Below, in pieces: positions 45,362 to 58,420 of a stretch of DNA of 64,000 nucleotides. Under the pieces are notes generated by a model. It ran no database searches. It saw nothing but the letters and a program-made list of their open reading frames with translations, and was not told the DNA's origin. Origin of the DNA: Nageia nagi (taxonomy: Eukaryota > Pinophyta); assembly GCA_050084985.1 (NCBI GenBank), contig JBITNC010000001.1:205468001-205532000 (forward strand). Direction: 5' to 3'. Positions within the stretch are counted from its first letter, which is position 1. Each line of letters starts with the position of its first letter. A program made the position numbers and the translations under genes.

Positions 45362-46497
45362 AAAGAGATGTTTTCTTGCATGTTTAGGAATGTGTTATTT
45401 GCCAAGAAAATAAGGGAGAACATGAATTTTCCGCTGGTTTACTTCAGCCACTTCCTATTTCCAATCAGAAATGGGAAAGTATCTCCATGGATTTCATTAC
45501 TGGTTTGCCCAAGGTATACATGAAGGATTGCGTATTCGTTGTTGTTGATAGATTTACAAAATTTGCTCATTTCTATGCTATTTCAGCAACTTATACAGCC
45601 ATACAAGTTGCTGATTTGTTTTTTAAAGAAGTTTTTAGATTGCATGGTTTGCCTAGATCCATTGTGAGTGATAGGGACAAAAGATTTTTGAACATGTTTT
45701 GGCAAGAATTGTTTAAGCTATGTGGTACTAAATTGACTCCTAGTACTAGCTACCATCCCCAAACTGATGGGCAAACTAAAATTGTTAACAAATGGCTTGA
45801 AAGGTATTTGAGAAATTATGTTTCAAATCAGCAAAGTGCATGGGTTAAATGGCTACACCTTGGTGAATACTGCTACAATTCTACTTATCATATGTCCATA
45901 ACAATGTCTCCATTCAAGGCACTTTATGGTTATGATGCACCACACTTTTCAGATCTGATTTTTGGTGATTCAAATGTCCAAAAAGCTAGAGACTTTGCAG
46001 CAGAAAATCAAGCTATTCTTAATGCTTTGAAGGATAATATTCTTATGGCACAAAATCAGCAGAAGAAGTATGCAGATCAACAACGTAGTGAGCGCTCATT
46101 TGAGGTGGGTGACTTGGTTTATGTTAAGTTACAGCTCTACAAACAGTCCACATTGAAGAAGAGTGGAGCAGAGAAGCTAAAACCCAAGTTCTATGGGCCT
46201 TACAAGGTGATTAGTAAGGTTGGACAGGTTTCATATGCTTTGAAACTTCCAAGTGAGAGTAAGATACACAATGTTTTTCGTGTTTCTTGCTTGAAAAAGG
46301 CTTTAGGCCAACATGTTCAGCAATCTTCAGATTTGCCATCTCTTGATGATGAAGGAAAGCTCATTCTTGAACCTGAATTGATCCTTGAGACAAGGGAGAA
46401 AAAGCTTAGGAGTAGGACTATCAAAGAATATCTAGTGAAGTGGAAAGAACTTGCCTATGGAGGATGCTACTTGGGAAGGTGCAGAAATTTTAGATGA
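45340..46497 (+). pseudogene. Element A integrase (inactivated)
   Basis: Sense continues in frame 1 after the break near 45340, with an in-frame TAG at 45385-45387 inside the zinc-binding domain, then CVICQ. The core is open from 45487. The first catalytic Asp is in MDFITGLP (45490) and the second in VSDRD (45670). The position 35 residues further on, which should be Glu, is Lys (AAA, 45778-45780, in DGQTKIVNK). The GPY-like C-terminal domain follows (KPKFYGPYKVISKVGQ, HNVFRVSCLKKALG), then the start of a chromodomain (EYLVKWKEL). Stop, frame break and lost Glu each disable integration. Confidence 0.92.
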
Positions 46498-46563
46498 TCC
46501 AACTTTGACTTTGCTTGAGGACAAGCAATTTGAGGAGGGTGGACTTGTAATGTCCCAAAAATA
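46457..46563 (+). pseudogene. Element A chromodomain tail, out of frame
   Basis: After EYLVKWKEL a one-base frame break near 46450 moves the remainder of the chromodomain to frame 2, where MEDATWEGAEIL and LLEDKQFEEGGL can be read up to the LTR. The typical chromodomain Trp-Glu pair is present. In chromoviruses this domain directs integration to particular chromatin. Confidence 0.8.
46518..46545 (+). other. Polypurine tract region of element A
   Basis: GACAAGCAATTTGAGGAGGG followed by TGGACT directly before the 3' LTR. It is very similar to the equivalent segment in element B (16855-16882). Confidence 0.8.
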
Positions 46564-47205
46564 AATATTTTGTAAATGTCTCCTACACTTAATTATAAAA
46601 GTGGAAAAGGGGTTCATGTGACTAGGAGACATAACTTAAGTTGTGTTTATTTATGTTTTTATTTTTATTTTTTGTAATAAGGTACTTTAAGTGATTTTAG
46701 GGTTAGGAGATGTCAACTCCAAATTAGAACCTCATTCTATAAAAGGAAGTGAGCATCTCATTTGGAGCATGTTATGTGATATGAGAATTGAATATTGAAA
46801 CCTTAGAGTTTCCATGAGTTAAGATTGCAGGTCTTGCTCATTCTCATAGTGCATTGGAGGTGCATGGTTGGGGACTTGGCAATATCATTGAAGGTGTTAT
46901 TGCCCTAAAATATCAAAAATACAAAAAGAGGCATCTGTGAGTGGTTCGTGGCATTTCTTTTGTGGAGGGATTCACTCAGTTTGGAAAGTTTGTATATGCA
47001 TTTTTAGTTTCGTGAGGATTCCATTTGTCCATTCCAGCTTGTCTTGGTTTGGAAATATTTAATATATAATACAGGCTGATTTCTCCTCATAGTAGTGTTA
47101 TTTTATGAGCAATTTCTGAGTTATTTTATTGCTGCAATTTATTTCTGCATTTTTATATTGAGGGTTTGCTAGAAATAAAGAAATAAAAATAAAAGGAACA
47201 TCACA
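46546..47205 (+). repeat. Element A 3' LTR
   Basis: Starts TGTAATGTCCC and ends GGAACATCACA, followed by the TSD TGCAT. TATAAAAG at 46738-46745. Confidence 0.93.
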
Positions 47206-47994
47206 TGCATCCTTTAGTATTTGCATTCTATTGCATAGAGGTTCGCTGCATAAGGGGTTCTATGCATGTTCGTTATTGAATATCATCGTGAATGTATTTC
47301 TTTTGAGGAATGAGATTATAAAGTTTATAATGTGAAGGATATCATTTGTGGGATTATGTATATCTGAATGATTCTCTCTCCTTGAGTTGCATATTGAACA
47401 TTCATTTGGATGGTTTGAGTTAATTCTTTGCATGATTTGCACGCAAGTGAATGTATTCTGAGGCCTATAACTTATCTTTATATCATTCGGTAAGGTTCTT
47501 GCACTCACACCCTCACCTCACTTATAACCTTTCCATTGAGTCTTCCACCAAGACCCAATAGCTTCCTGCTCTCGTTTGGTAGTGATTTGAGCATATTTGC
47601 TATTTGTTGCCCAGCTTGATAGTGAGTGCATCGACCTTAATGAATCTGAAGATGACCTATCGAGAGACTACATCGCTGGTGATACCTTCATAAGTCATTT
47701 TTTTTCCTTGTTTTCCTTTGCACTTATCCCTATGTTTGTCCCTACATTTGTGATCTTTTTTCGCTTTCGTTCACATCTGTAGTCTTTCTTTATTGAGGAA
47801 AGGAACTCCGGCATTGTATTTCCCTTCTATATGGTTAACAACATGCATCTTTGACTACTGAGCCTTAAAGACCATATTCCATGTGAGTGCTTGGGGTAAC
47901 CAGTCCTTTCAAGCAGAAACAAGTAACATTGTTTCCTCCAAGTCTTGTGCATGTTTTGGACTAGAAAAGAAAAACATACCAACACTTGACTTTT
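47206..47994 (+). repeat. F3 LTR-like block, right part
   Basis: Continues the block broken by element A. The tail GGGGTAACCAGTCCTTTCAAG near 47894 matches F2 near 19933 and resembles F1 and D1. No intact gene; the 61-codon frame at 47597-47782 is not convincing. Confidence 0.45.
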
Positions 47995-48350
47995 ATCAAG
48001 AATTTATTTTTTCTCCACATGTTAGGCGCCAAAAATCACTCCATTGGATTTCCATATAGCTAAAAACATGTGCCTAACATTTTGGGGTCAAAACTTGCTC
48101 ATATTTGAAAAATTGAAGACCTAAATGTGCTTGGAATGGTCATTTCCATCAATTTATGTCTTTGGTTTTGTCTTTTAGTGAAAATCCATTTTTTCCTCCA
48201 AGTTAGGTGCCAAAATGCATGTATATGGATTTCCATAGACTTGAAAACATGCGCCTAAGATTTTAGGGCACTTCCATTGGTCAACATCGAAAAATTATAG
48301 ACCTAAAGTGCCTTAGAATGGGCTTTTACATGCAACAACTCATCTCCCTT
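47995..48350 (-). repeat. D-type ~170-184 bp repeats, short array
   Basis: Two or so units with CCAAGTTAGGTGCCAAAATG and GAAAACATGCGCCTAAGATT-like segments, matching the D2 array at 33.3-34.4 kb. Confidence 0.55.
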
Positions 48351-51300
48351 GATTTTCGAGACAAATGACATTTTCCCCTTGGTAGCTAGGTTTCTTAGCT
48401 AAGAGGGTTTTCATCCTCAAAGTTGTGATCCTGTAGGTTTCCATCCACAAGATCTTTACCTTGGAGGGTTTTCGTCCATCCAAACACCAAAATAGGGGAG
48501 TAAAAATGACAATGAAGAATGAGTAGAATGGAAGCTCAATGCACTTTTATATTTCCAAAAACCCGAATCGTTCGTTGACCTTATTATTTTATTTACTTTA
48601 TTAAAATATCAAAATCTCCTAATAACCCTTTAATGTGACATCCTTATTTCTCCTCCCTTCTTATTTTGTTTATTTTTTATATTTTTGTCCTCCTAAGTCT
48701 CCTAACATATAATTGAGCCACATTTTTATTTTATTTTATTATTATATGTATATAGGACATAATAATAAAAAAATGTGTCATTACAGAAAATGGACTGCTG
48801 GCGGTCTACTTTTTGAGGAATAAAGTGCTGAAATTCAAATTGCAAATTCTGACTACAGAAAACAAGATTGTAACTAGCATAAAATGGACAAAAAAATTGC
48901 ACACAGATATGAACATGAATATTTATGCCGGTTCCCCTCAATGTGAGAGTACATCCAATCTAAAAGAGCTCATCTTCATGGATTTAGCCAAAAGCAACAT
49001 TACAATACATTCAATGGAGAGAACACCGCCTCTCACAATCACAAATTTCCCTAATGAAATGCAACAACACTTCTTCAATACCTCCACTTAATTCTTCAAG
49101 ATTTTTATCAAGTTCAAACTTGACTCAAGAAGTTTGATTTTGCTCATCAAACCTCCCTGTAAGTGGCTCAAGAAGTTTCTGGTGTGGTTCTTCAATGGCT
49201 TCTACTCAATTCTCCCTCTAAGAGCTCAAGAAGATACTACCATCTCCCAATTCCAATTCTCTTGTTCCCCGCCCCCCTTGCAAGAAAGAATTCCCTAGGA
49301 AGTTTTGTCGAAGTAAAACAGATGCCCCTTGATTTGCACTTGGCGCTTCAGCTTCCAAAGTAACTCCAAAACTTCCCAAACCACTTCATCTTCCATTTTC
49401 CCATGCCAAGAATGGATCGCTAGTTGTCTGGTTTTGGTTAGAATGGACCACTAGTGATCCTCTTTCTGTAGAATTATGACACCAAATATGGATGTCAACC
49501 TTGTTTTTGTGCATAAATTAGGAATCTAATAGAATTGATCCAATTTCATATCATTTCTATGCCATTCTTCCCAATTCATTTTACTAGTCAAAACAACACC
49601 AACAATGGAAAGAAGAGTATGCATTGTTATGAAAAAAAACAAATGCCTTCTAAAAAGATATGACCTTTAGAATGGATGCATTGAAATCATTAATTACAAT
49701 TAGTAGATTCATATTTTAATTTTCTCATTTTATGTAGATGACTACCACAATTTGCATTCATTGTGATACCAAATTGCACACAAGGCATAATTAAAGTCAA
49801 GAAGATTTTCACTATTGATTTAAATGAATGACATGATGAAAGATATAAACAAATTCTAGAATGGAAGAAAGAAGAAGAGGTTGAAGATAATGAGAAAGAG
49901 CCAAGGAGAGGCAATAATACCAAAGAAGAATGAAGGCTCTCTCATAGACAATGCAATATCCACAAAGAAATCCAATGAATATATATAAACAAGAATAGGG
50001 TACAAAGGAGGATCAAATGATGAAGGACAATAAGAGCACTTGCCAACAAGGAATTGGAATGGTATAATAAAACTTTTTTTGCCAAATGCTAGAGGAAAAA
50101 ATGTTGAAATCTTATGACTTGAAGGATTCATTGAGTTCCCTTAGCAATGAACATTTGAATGGTTCATCTTTTACATCATCTCTTAGACTTTAATTTCTTG
50201 TGAAGATAATAAGAACACTTTTGAGGCTTTATTTCAATGTGATTCCATGTGATATTATGTTGAGAAAAAAGGTGATACAAATGTTGGGAAGGCTTTATTT
50301 CAATGTGATTCCATTACAAATCATTTCGATATGAAATGGGAAGAATTCAAGATTATAGATATAGTCCTTCTTTGGATGGGAACATCTCATTTTATGTAGA
50401 TACGAATGGAGATTATGAAAGATATAAAAGAGAGTTATTTCTCTATAAAAAGGAAAATAAAAGACAGTTATTTCTCTATAAAAAGGAAAATAAAAGATAG
50501 TTATTTCACTTGGAGCATTCCATGGAAACATAATCTTATCATTTATGCATCTATCCTGATGTTTAGAAAGGATTGTCATATTTTGGTTATCCACAATCCA
50601 CCACCACTTGTGCTATTGTTAAGATCACATAGATATAATGGAAATTGGAATGATTGTTTTGGTGTGCAAGTGTTAACAAACCAATTTTTTTTATTGTGCA
50701 AAGACTTTTCTATCTTTACCTCCAAGAAAGAAAGAGAATCTCAAAAAGGTCAAGATAGGGATCTCCATGAAGGAAGCATTCTAAGAAATCAAATGATTAT
50801 TACATGTGCATTAAGCAAAGGATTGAAGTTCATGACTTTAAGCATCTCATAAAGGCATCATAGCAAATATACAAATACATGATTGAAGATGAGGACTAGT
50901 CACCAACTATCAAAGTGATGCAGCAAAAGTGACAACCAAGAAAAATATATCAAAGGACTTCAAGGAACAAGCTAAGATTTGGCAACTTGGAAGAATCTTA
51001 AAAGAGAAGAACATGATAAAAAAAACTTGGAGTGAACCCAAGGATTTTGCAAAAGTGGAGAAAGCATGAAAAGTTATCAATGAAGCATATTCATAAGGAC
51101 CAATAAGGAAGCATTACAATCTTTTGAAGGCTCCAAAAAATGTACAACCTTGGAGGTCAAAGCCTTTGAAAGGGGCAGAACATGTAGTTTATCCTTCTTT
51201 GGCCTACATCGGTTGCACCTATGTGGGTTGAGATCATTATTAGAAATAATATCATATAAATATAAGTACATGTAATACTCATTACCATATTGGAAAATCT

Positions 51301-52800
51301 TGCTCAATCACAATATTTGGAGGTTTTCCCCCTCAAAATGGTGGAAGCTATCATTTTGGACTTCTATTCATTGATATTCTAGATTTGGCAATTGAAAGAC
51401 ATTTTCAATTGATATTATATGGTGATCTTATTCTTATCTTGCTCTTCAATTTTGTTATTTGATATAACAGGGAGATTATTCTCTTATTTCTATTAGTTGG
51501 TTTGTAACAAAACCTTCTATTTTATTGTGGTTTCAGTTTAAAACACTTAACCACATCTGAAGAAGTAGAGAGAAATCTATCTTTTAAGAGGGTTTCGTAC
51601 ACTCTTCCATTTTTTCACAAAGAAAAAGTGTTCAGAATGTTATGAGGCAAAACCCAACAATGACACAAGACAACAAATATTTTTCCAAAATTTTGCACTG
51701 GAAACAATCCCCTCTGAATGGCATTAAGGATGAAAGTCACCTAGCCTCTATCATGAGCAAGATAGGTAAAAAGTAGGTATCTTTGCGATGGGCTTGTCCC
51801 AAATTTGTGTTGTTACTTGCAAAGCTCAACTCTCTTCCTTTTCCAAGTCTAAGCCATATTCACCTCATCATGGGTTAATTTGAGGTTAGGTATCATATAA
51901 GTATCATTATAATTTTTTTATCTTTATGATCTATTTATACTATTTTTAGGGCCACAATAAATTGGTATCAGCGATGTTCTATTCTTTCTTATAAATATAA
52001 AATTTATATCTATCATAGAGAGCAACTAAGAAATGATAATTTTCATTTTGATAAGTTGACATTCAACAGTAACATGTCCTATTCAGTGTGATCATAAGAG
52101 TAATAACATGTCTCCTAATCAACCAAAAACTCAGCATTTCCACATATTATGGGGCTCTATGAATACCTGCTATAGTTTTTCACAGCAAACTGAACCAGCA
52201 AGGGACAACAATTGTGTTAAAGTGCACATGGAAATACCATTAAGAAAAGAAAGAAATGGTGAAAATAACATACGGCTGGCCATATTCACATTATCATTTT
52301 CAAAGCTTAGGCTGCAAGTTGAAATCCCAAGGAATTTGTTACAAGTCAGCCAATACAATAACTAAAATTGCATGCAAATTCCACACATGATATGACAATA
52401 GTAGTAACTAATAGCAGCACAAGCAATATATCCTAATGATCGATACCAAAACGTCATGCATATTCGCCAAATTCAAAGTAATAGAATAACATAATTTTAT
52501 ACTAATTATTATGAATGCAACTCTCCAATAAGCATTAGGGCAAGTCTACAGATAAAAAAGACATTATGGTTATTTTAAAAAGAAATAAAAATAGAGCACT
52601 TTCATGATCACGTCTCAATGTAAAGGTTTTAAAGATCCGAAAAAATCAAACTTTTTTTATTAATAAGAAATTAACCTTATTAATAAAAAAAAAATGCAAT
52701 AAATATGGAGACTATAATTGTCATGTAGGTGCTTCAAGTTCAAGATGGACCATAATAACCTCATGAATTTCTTGGCACAAAAGTTTTCATGCTCTTAACA
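48351..52800. other. A/T-rich stretch without a recognised gene
   Basis: No domain, splice structure or LTR pair recognised. A TGGTATCAGCG at about 51963 resembles a primer-binding site, but no LTR could be assigned to it. The only repeat is the short in-frame array at 50433-50510. Confidence 0.4.
50433..50510 (+). repeat. 33-bp tandem repeat
   Basis: AGTTATTTCTCTATAAAAAG recurs at 50433, 50466 and (partial) 50499, period 33 bp. It stays in frame in a 148-codon ORF (50406-50852), giving KDSYFSIKRKI repeats. I do not recognise that ORF, which may be spurious. Confidence 0.7.
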
Positions 52801-52829
52801 ACTTCAATGGGTGATCAAGCTATAAGGTT

Positions 52830-53960
52830 ATGACTAAATGATATTGAGTATTTGAAAGCAAAGGAAAATATGGTAGTCGATGCATTGTCGAGGAAAATGA
52901 AAATATGAGCTTAATTCATGAACAAAACCTCCAAGGGAATTGTAACTTCTATGACAATAGATATTTTAACAGAAAAATAGACTTTATTGAAGGTTTTCCT
53001 AAGGAAAATCAATCATTTTCAAAGTAGTTAGTAGGTTATCCAAATATATCGATTTTGTGCAATACAACATCCATTTTCAAAGCGAAAGGTGGCTCCACTA
53101 TCCTTGGCTCATATCTTTCACTTGCATAATATGTAAAATAACATTGTGAGCAAACCAAACCTAGTATTTGAAAGGAAATGTTTCAATTCAATCGTATAAA
53201 GCCAAACATGAGCTTGGCCTCTGAACTCCAAATCAATGGGAAAATAGAGGTGGTTAATATATACTTAGAGAGTTTTGAAGTGTTTTTCTTTGGACAAACA
53301 AGGTGCCAAGGATGATGGGTCAAATCACTACCACTAGCAGAATGCTTCATGAAGTTTTCTGCCTATGAGCAAATGATACAATCGATCACCTCTTATATTC
53401 CAGCTTCAACATAAGTACAAGAAATGGATAATTTTTCCTACAAAGTTCAGGGATGCCATTTTCAAGAACTCACTATTCCAAGCTCAAAAGAGCATGATGT
53501 AACAAGTAGATCGGCATATTCCAAAAGAAGCCTTTTAATAGGAGATCTTGTCTTTCTCGAGTTCCAATCTTAAAACAATCATCTCCAAAAGCCACAAACC
53601 AAAGTTTAGTCAATGAGTTTATGAACCATACAAAGTAGTTTAAAACACTGGACAAGTGATACTCGAATTGAAACGCACATTAAAGATCTAAACAATCATC
53701 CATATATAATGTTTCATAAAGGTAAATGGCTAGAAGGTGTTGCCCTAAATCTAGATTCTAAAATTAAATGAGGAAGAAGATAGGACGTTGGAACTATAAA
53801 TAGCATTGAAGCAAAGGATGAAGAACGGTAGGAAAAACAGAACTAAAGGAAATTTTCGTCAAATGGAGAGGCTTCCTAAAGGGGAAAAAACATGGAACCT
53901 AAGACTATTTCAAACAACTATTTACACTTGCAAGTTTTGGAACAGCAACATTTTGCATAA
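52830..53960 (+). pseudogene. Old Ty3/gypsy chromovirus pol relic
   Basis: Heavily decayed. RNase H end (AKENMVVDALSRK-like, near 52860-52890), integrase remnants, an integrase C-terminal piece (LVFLEFQS, YEPYKVV, GQVILELK near 53545-53670) and a chromodomain end (FVKWRGF near 53857, then a HGT* remnant of the expected TWE region). Many stops and frame changes. No LTRs found. Confidence 0.65.
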
Positions 53961-54396
53961 CATCTTATGAAACGCAGTTACCCGATCATGACAGAGAAGA
54001 GCAGAGGAGAGCAGATCGCAAGTGCTACGAGTGTTTTCACTTTCCATGGGAGAGTGATAAGTGGAAAGAGGAGTGTTGCAGACCACAAATATGCATTTGA
54101 GGCGTGCGGAGTGCCACCTGCTTATCACTTGCAAATGCTTGAGGAGTGGGACCTACATTCCTCCTTTGTGTTTTAAATTCCAATTAACCTCTGTTCCAAA
54201 TAGATGATAGATAATGTTTTCTTAAGTGAATTACTTATACAAATAAATAGTGAATAATAGTTTATTATTTATAAAAAGATGAAAAATATGATACTTATTA
54301 TTTAATTATCGTAAAATGTGTAATGTAGTGGACAAAGGGATGAAGTCTTAAATGCATTATAGAAAATTTCAAACCCATTTGTAATTAGCTTTGAAT

Positions 54397-54474
54397 ATCT
54401 ATTTTGTAACTCTTTCGATTTTGTTATCTATTTTGTAACTCTTTCGATCTTGTTATCTATTTTGTGGAATTGAA
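54397..54474 (+). repeat. 29-bp tandem repeat, about 2.7 units
   Basis: ATCTATTTTGTAACTCTTTC recurs at 54397, 54426 and (partial) 54455, period 29 bp. Confidence 0.8.
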
Positions 54475-56325
54475 CCTTGTATAGATTGAGGTATACATTT
54501 CAAGTTTCATCTAGTTATTATTATAATTATTTGCATTAAAGATTTGAATATAAGGAGTTATGATTATTATCTATTGTATGTTTTTGTGTTATTATAAAAT
54601 GCTTGATGATTTTATATGGTGAAGTAGAAGTTTGTTTATTCTTGCGTAGTTATTAATGATTCATTTGTTCATCTTTATTTCATTAGATATATAAAGAATT
54701 ATGATCTTAGCACATTGCCCCCTAAATTATGATTTTATTTTATGTAATCTTCCTCACCATTTCTCTCTACCGAAAGCTACATTAGTATTTTTATATTTCT
54801 TTGAAAAGTTTAACCTTCCCAAAAAACTTGGAGGTCATTCTACAAATTGCAATATCTCATATTTGTAACATTCTCCATGTTATCTTTTGCATATGATGCA
54901 ACATGAGATGTACTTAACTATTCCATAAGTAGTCTTCATATTATAAGTAACAATAATTTTTGGCATATTCGATGGGACAAGCTAGCATAACTTTAAGAAG
55001 ATTATAGTGAAGGTCTCAATCTTTTTGTTTAAGAAGAGGCATGACATAATCACTTCACATGGTGACTCTATTTTGGCAACTTTACTAAATAAAAAAATTC
55101 ATGATCCGATGAGTTCAAGGATTGATTAGCAAATCCACATTAAGAGGAAACTCATAAGCTTTGTTATTATCTCTTAATTGAACTCTAAGAAGAAGAGCTT
55201 AATGATAATAAGTAGTTACATAATTCAATTCTACTTGAAGAAGCTTCTCGATATGGAATGATAGAATTCCTTATAACTACCTACTCCTTTGGCCATATAC
55301 AATCTGATTCTAGGATTCACACTAAAGTCAATGTTATACTTCATGATGGAGGATGCAACAACATAAATGGAACACTTACACCATATGATAAATTTATGCA
55401 CGATACATGACATACAAGAGGAAGATATACAATTCAAATTACTTGTTGCATCCTTCAAAGGTCAAATATAAGAGTGATACATCCATCTTGCCCCTCTCTC
55501 AATCATAACTTGGGATCAATTAGGAGATACTGATCACAAATAGATTTAGAGAAAAGATTAATGGTGTATCATTATTAGAATTGCTATCCATCATAAGGGG
55601 AACATCCATGTAGGTCATGGATAATTTTAACATAAGATTTCACAAGACCTAGTTCATGATTTTATATAAAAATTATTCTCTACCAAGTGTAGTCCATGGA
55701 TATGTACAATGTGTTTATCCCTCCATAAAAAATGTATTTATCCCCACATAAATGTAATGTATTTATCTATTGTTAAAAATAATATGTTTATACCCTTGAA
55801 CAAACACAATGCATTTATCTCCTATTAAAAATGAGGTAATTATGCCTTTGTAAAAATCCCCACCTAGTTTTACTATGAGATAAACACATTGTGCGTATCT
55901 CTTCTAAACAAAAATGCATTTATCCCCTATCAAGTACTTTGAGGATGTCATATCTTCTTGCATGCATTTTGAACATCACCAACCACCATTGAGGCATTAA
56001 TGGGTGAAGGCGAGGTGGTTAATTACTAGAGATAGTGATTTGTATTTTCATTTGCATTATTCAAACAAAATCTTAGATAGTTGCAAAGCTTTGAGAAGAC
56101 CAATTTTTTAGCCTTCTTCCAAAGTTTGCCTACAAGTTTAACAATATGTTTCACCCATTTACCTTATTTGTTTAACACTCGTCTTAAATAGGTATTCAAA
56201 AACCTTAGCTCATTGCTCATTTGCAATAAAAGGATCATGGTAGTTAAAGACTTTGTTAAAATAAATCATTTGCTAGAAAAAGATTCATTCCATTTACACC
56301 AAAAATATCATTTAGTCAATCACCA
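54475..56325. other. A/T-rich stretch with degenerate short repeats
   Basis: No gene recognised. About 55690-55935 holds roughly 40-60 bp degenerate repeats of AATG(C/T)ATTTATCCCC. Confidence 0.45.
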
Positions 56326-57506
56326 TGTAAAGATACAAATACAATCTCAACTGTAAATCAACAAATTCAATTAAACAAACCCTAACATCTGGTCTAGGGC
56401 ATACATATAATGAATTCACAACCCAAATATCCAACATATGGCCAAGATCAACTCACAACAATAATTACAAGCTCACAATGTCAATATCTGGCTTACACAT
56501 GTAAGAATGAACAGTCACATCTCAACATTGCAAATATAGACAAGTGCATAATACAAATATGAGATACAATGCTCGATGTTTGTATATTGATATTAAATGA
56601 ACAATAATATAATACAAGGACCTTAAGGGTTGATGTTGGACTCAAGGAAGCCAACTCAGATATAACATGTATCTTTAAATTGGACAAACGGATGGGATAG
56701 TTTTGCTCCCTCAGAACCTAAATCCTCTCCATTTAAGGAGCCCTCCTTTAATCCTGGCGACCAACTAAATAATAGAAGTTCAACCATGAAATACCACTAT
56801 ATGGGTAAGGGTACTACATTAATGTTGTAGACTAATAGGATCCCTCAGCCTAATAGCCCTCCTATATGTTGTACCTAGGGGTTTGCTTAACGTTGCTAAG
56901 TCTTCTTATCCTCTAGATGGTAAAAGAGTAATAATAATCAAGCATGTCTAACTATAAGGTGCCAATGTCCTTTTATAATGCTTAGCTAGATCTAGATCTC
57001 ACCTAAGAATCATTCCCAACTCCTCTAATCCAATGTTAGCCTCCTGGAGTATCCAAAATGCCCAATGTGGGTGCCTAGGGGTAAAGCATGCCAACATGGG
57101 AGCCTAGAGTACCATAAATGCCAATGTGAGGGTATGGAGTACCATTCATACCTAACATGGTATTTAGGAACCATGCATGGGGATTGATTGTCATCATGGG
57201 TGAAGGTGGAGGTCTAGGAGTCTCCCTAAGGCTAGTGCATGTACAGAAGTGCTCATCCAATCTCATAAGTGCTAAATAGATCTTAGGATTCCCATAATCA
57301 TGATCAGGATCTCCAAGTACAATAAAAATCCTATTCTATGTTTGTGAGGGAGAGGTCCCACTTGGGGATCATAGTGGGGTCCATTGACCTATTAACTCTT
57401 CTATCCCAAGTCCTAACTTAAAGCATAACATAATAATAAAGTATGTTACAAAGGGGAATTCATAGAATTCCAAAATCAAGTATAATAATACAAGGGGGAC
57501 ATCACA
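56326..57506 (-). repeat. Element E 3' LTR
   Basis: Plus-strand ends TGTAAAGATAC and GGGGGACATCACA. U3 keeps decayed CAACATGG/CAATGTGG motifs (about 57030-57170). Confidence 0.85.
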
Positions 57507-57793
57507 AAGCCTCCTCTCTTGAATTGCTTGTCCATAAGCAATGGTGGAAGATTGAAACACATTGTCTTCCAAGAATCCTTCCATCTTGTAAGCTATAATA
57601 TGCCATGGTGGAATGTAACTTCAATATCTTTTCTCCATGATGGCAATTTGGTATGAAATGCTAAATTTGTTCCCCCATGCATCAATAATGAATGCAAATG
57701 TTTTGATTTGCTATAACTATCACTCCTCTTCAATTGTTTAATAGTCATCCTCAGAAAGCAAAGGAGTGTAGTGAAGCCTCTAATAATATGTAC

Positions 57794-58420
57794 CTATAAG
57801 AGCCTCAAGTAAATCATGGGTAAGTGAAAATGGATGGAGCTTTTGCTCTGTGTATGAGGCCAAGTCACTTCAAAGCTCAATGTGGAGTTCCAAACTCCCT
57901 CAACAACCAATATGAAGTAAGAAACCTTCCCATACTCTAATGTGGGGTACCAAGCTAACTTCAAGCTCATCATCCCACTCTGTATCTCCCTAGTACTCCA
58001 TGTGGGGAATAGAAACTCCCTCATACCCAACATTGAGTAGCCAACATCCCTAGTATTCAATATTGGATGAAAAGCCTCCTTGTAGCCTAACATTGGGGGT
58101 AGAATCTCCTTAAGGCTCCATGCGAGATGTCCAACCTCTCCAAAGCTCAACATGGGGTATCTAGCCTTGCCAAGTCCCAATGTGGGGTGTCCAACTCCTT
58201 TAAGACTCAACATGAGGTATCCAACCTCTCCAAGGTTTGACGTGGAGTATTTAGCCTCTCCAAGGTATGATGTGGGGTATCAATCCTCTATAAGGCCCAA
58301 CATGAGGTGTTAAACTCCTCCAAGATCCAACATGGGGTGCCCATCCTCCTTAAGATCCAACATGTGGTATCCATCCTCTCCAAGGGCTAACATGGGGAGC
58401 CAATAGTCCCTCAAGCTCTT
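57794..58420 (-). pseudogene. Element E 3' repeat ORF
   Basis: The frame 58213-57794 reads decapeptide repeats (GHPTLGLGKA, YPMLSFGEV, FHPILNTRDV) and ends near SSIHFHLPMIYLRLL, equivalent to the ends of the B and C ORFs. Further 30-bp units extend to about 58420 (for example 58298, 58328, 58358, 58388) in another frame or with stops. Unrecognised protein. Confidence 0.6.

Larger units (their letters stand above)
40529..47205 (+). mobile_element. Element A: young Ty3/gypsy chromovirus
   Basis: Near-complete element. LTRs are 40529-41190 (662 bp) and 46546-47205 (660 bp), differing by roughly 15 positions by eye (about 98 percent identity). The 5-bp TSD TGCAT is at 40524-40528 and 47206-47210. 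PBS, gag, protease-RT-RNase H, integrase, chromodomain remnant and polypurine tract are all in order. Three frame breaks, one stop and a replaced integrase catalytic residue make it non-autonomous now. The chromodomain puts it among the chromoviruses. It inserted into the F3 LTR-like block. Confidence 0.95.

Noticed and set aside
51955-51975. TGGTATCAGCG as a primer-binding site for another LTR element
   Set aside because: No LTR end or partner LTR could be identified nearby, so I did not annotate an element.
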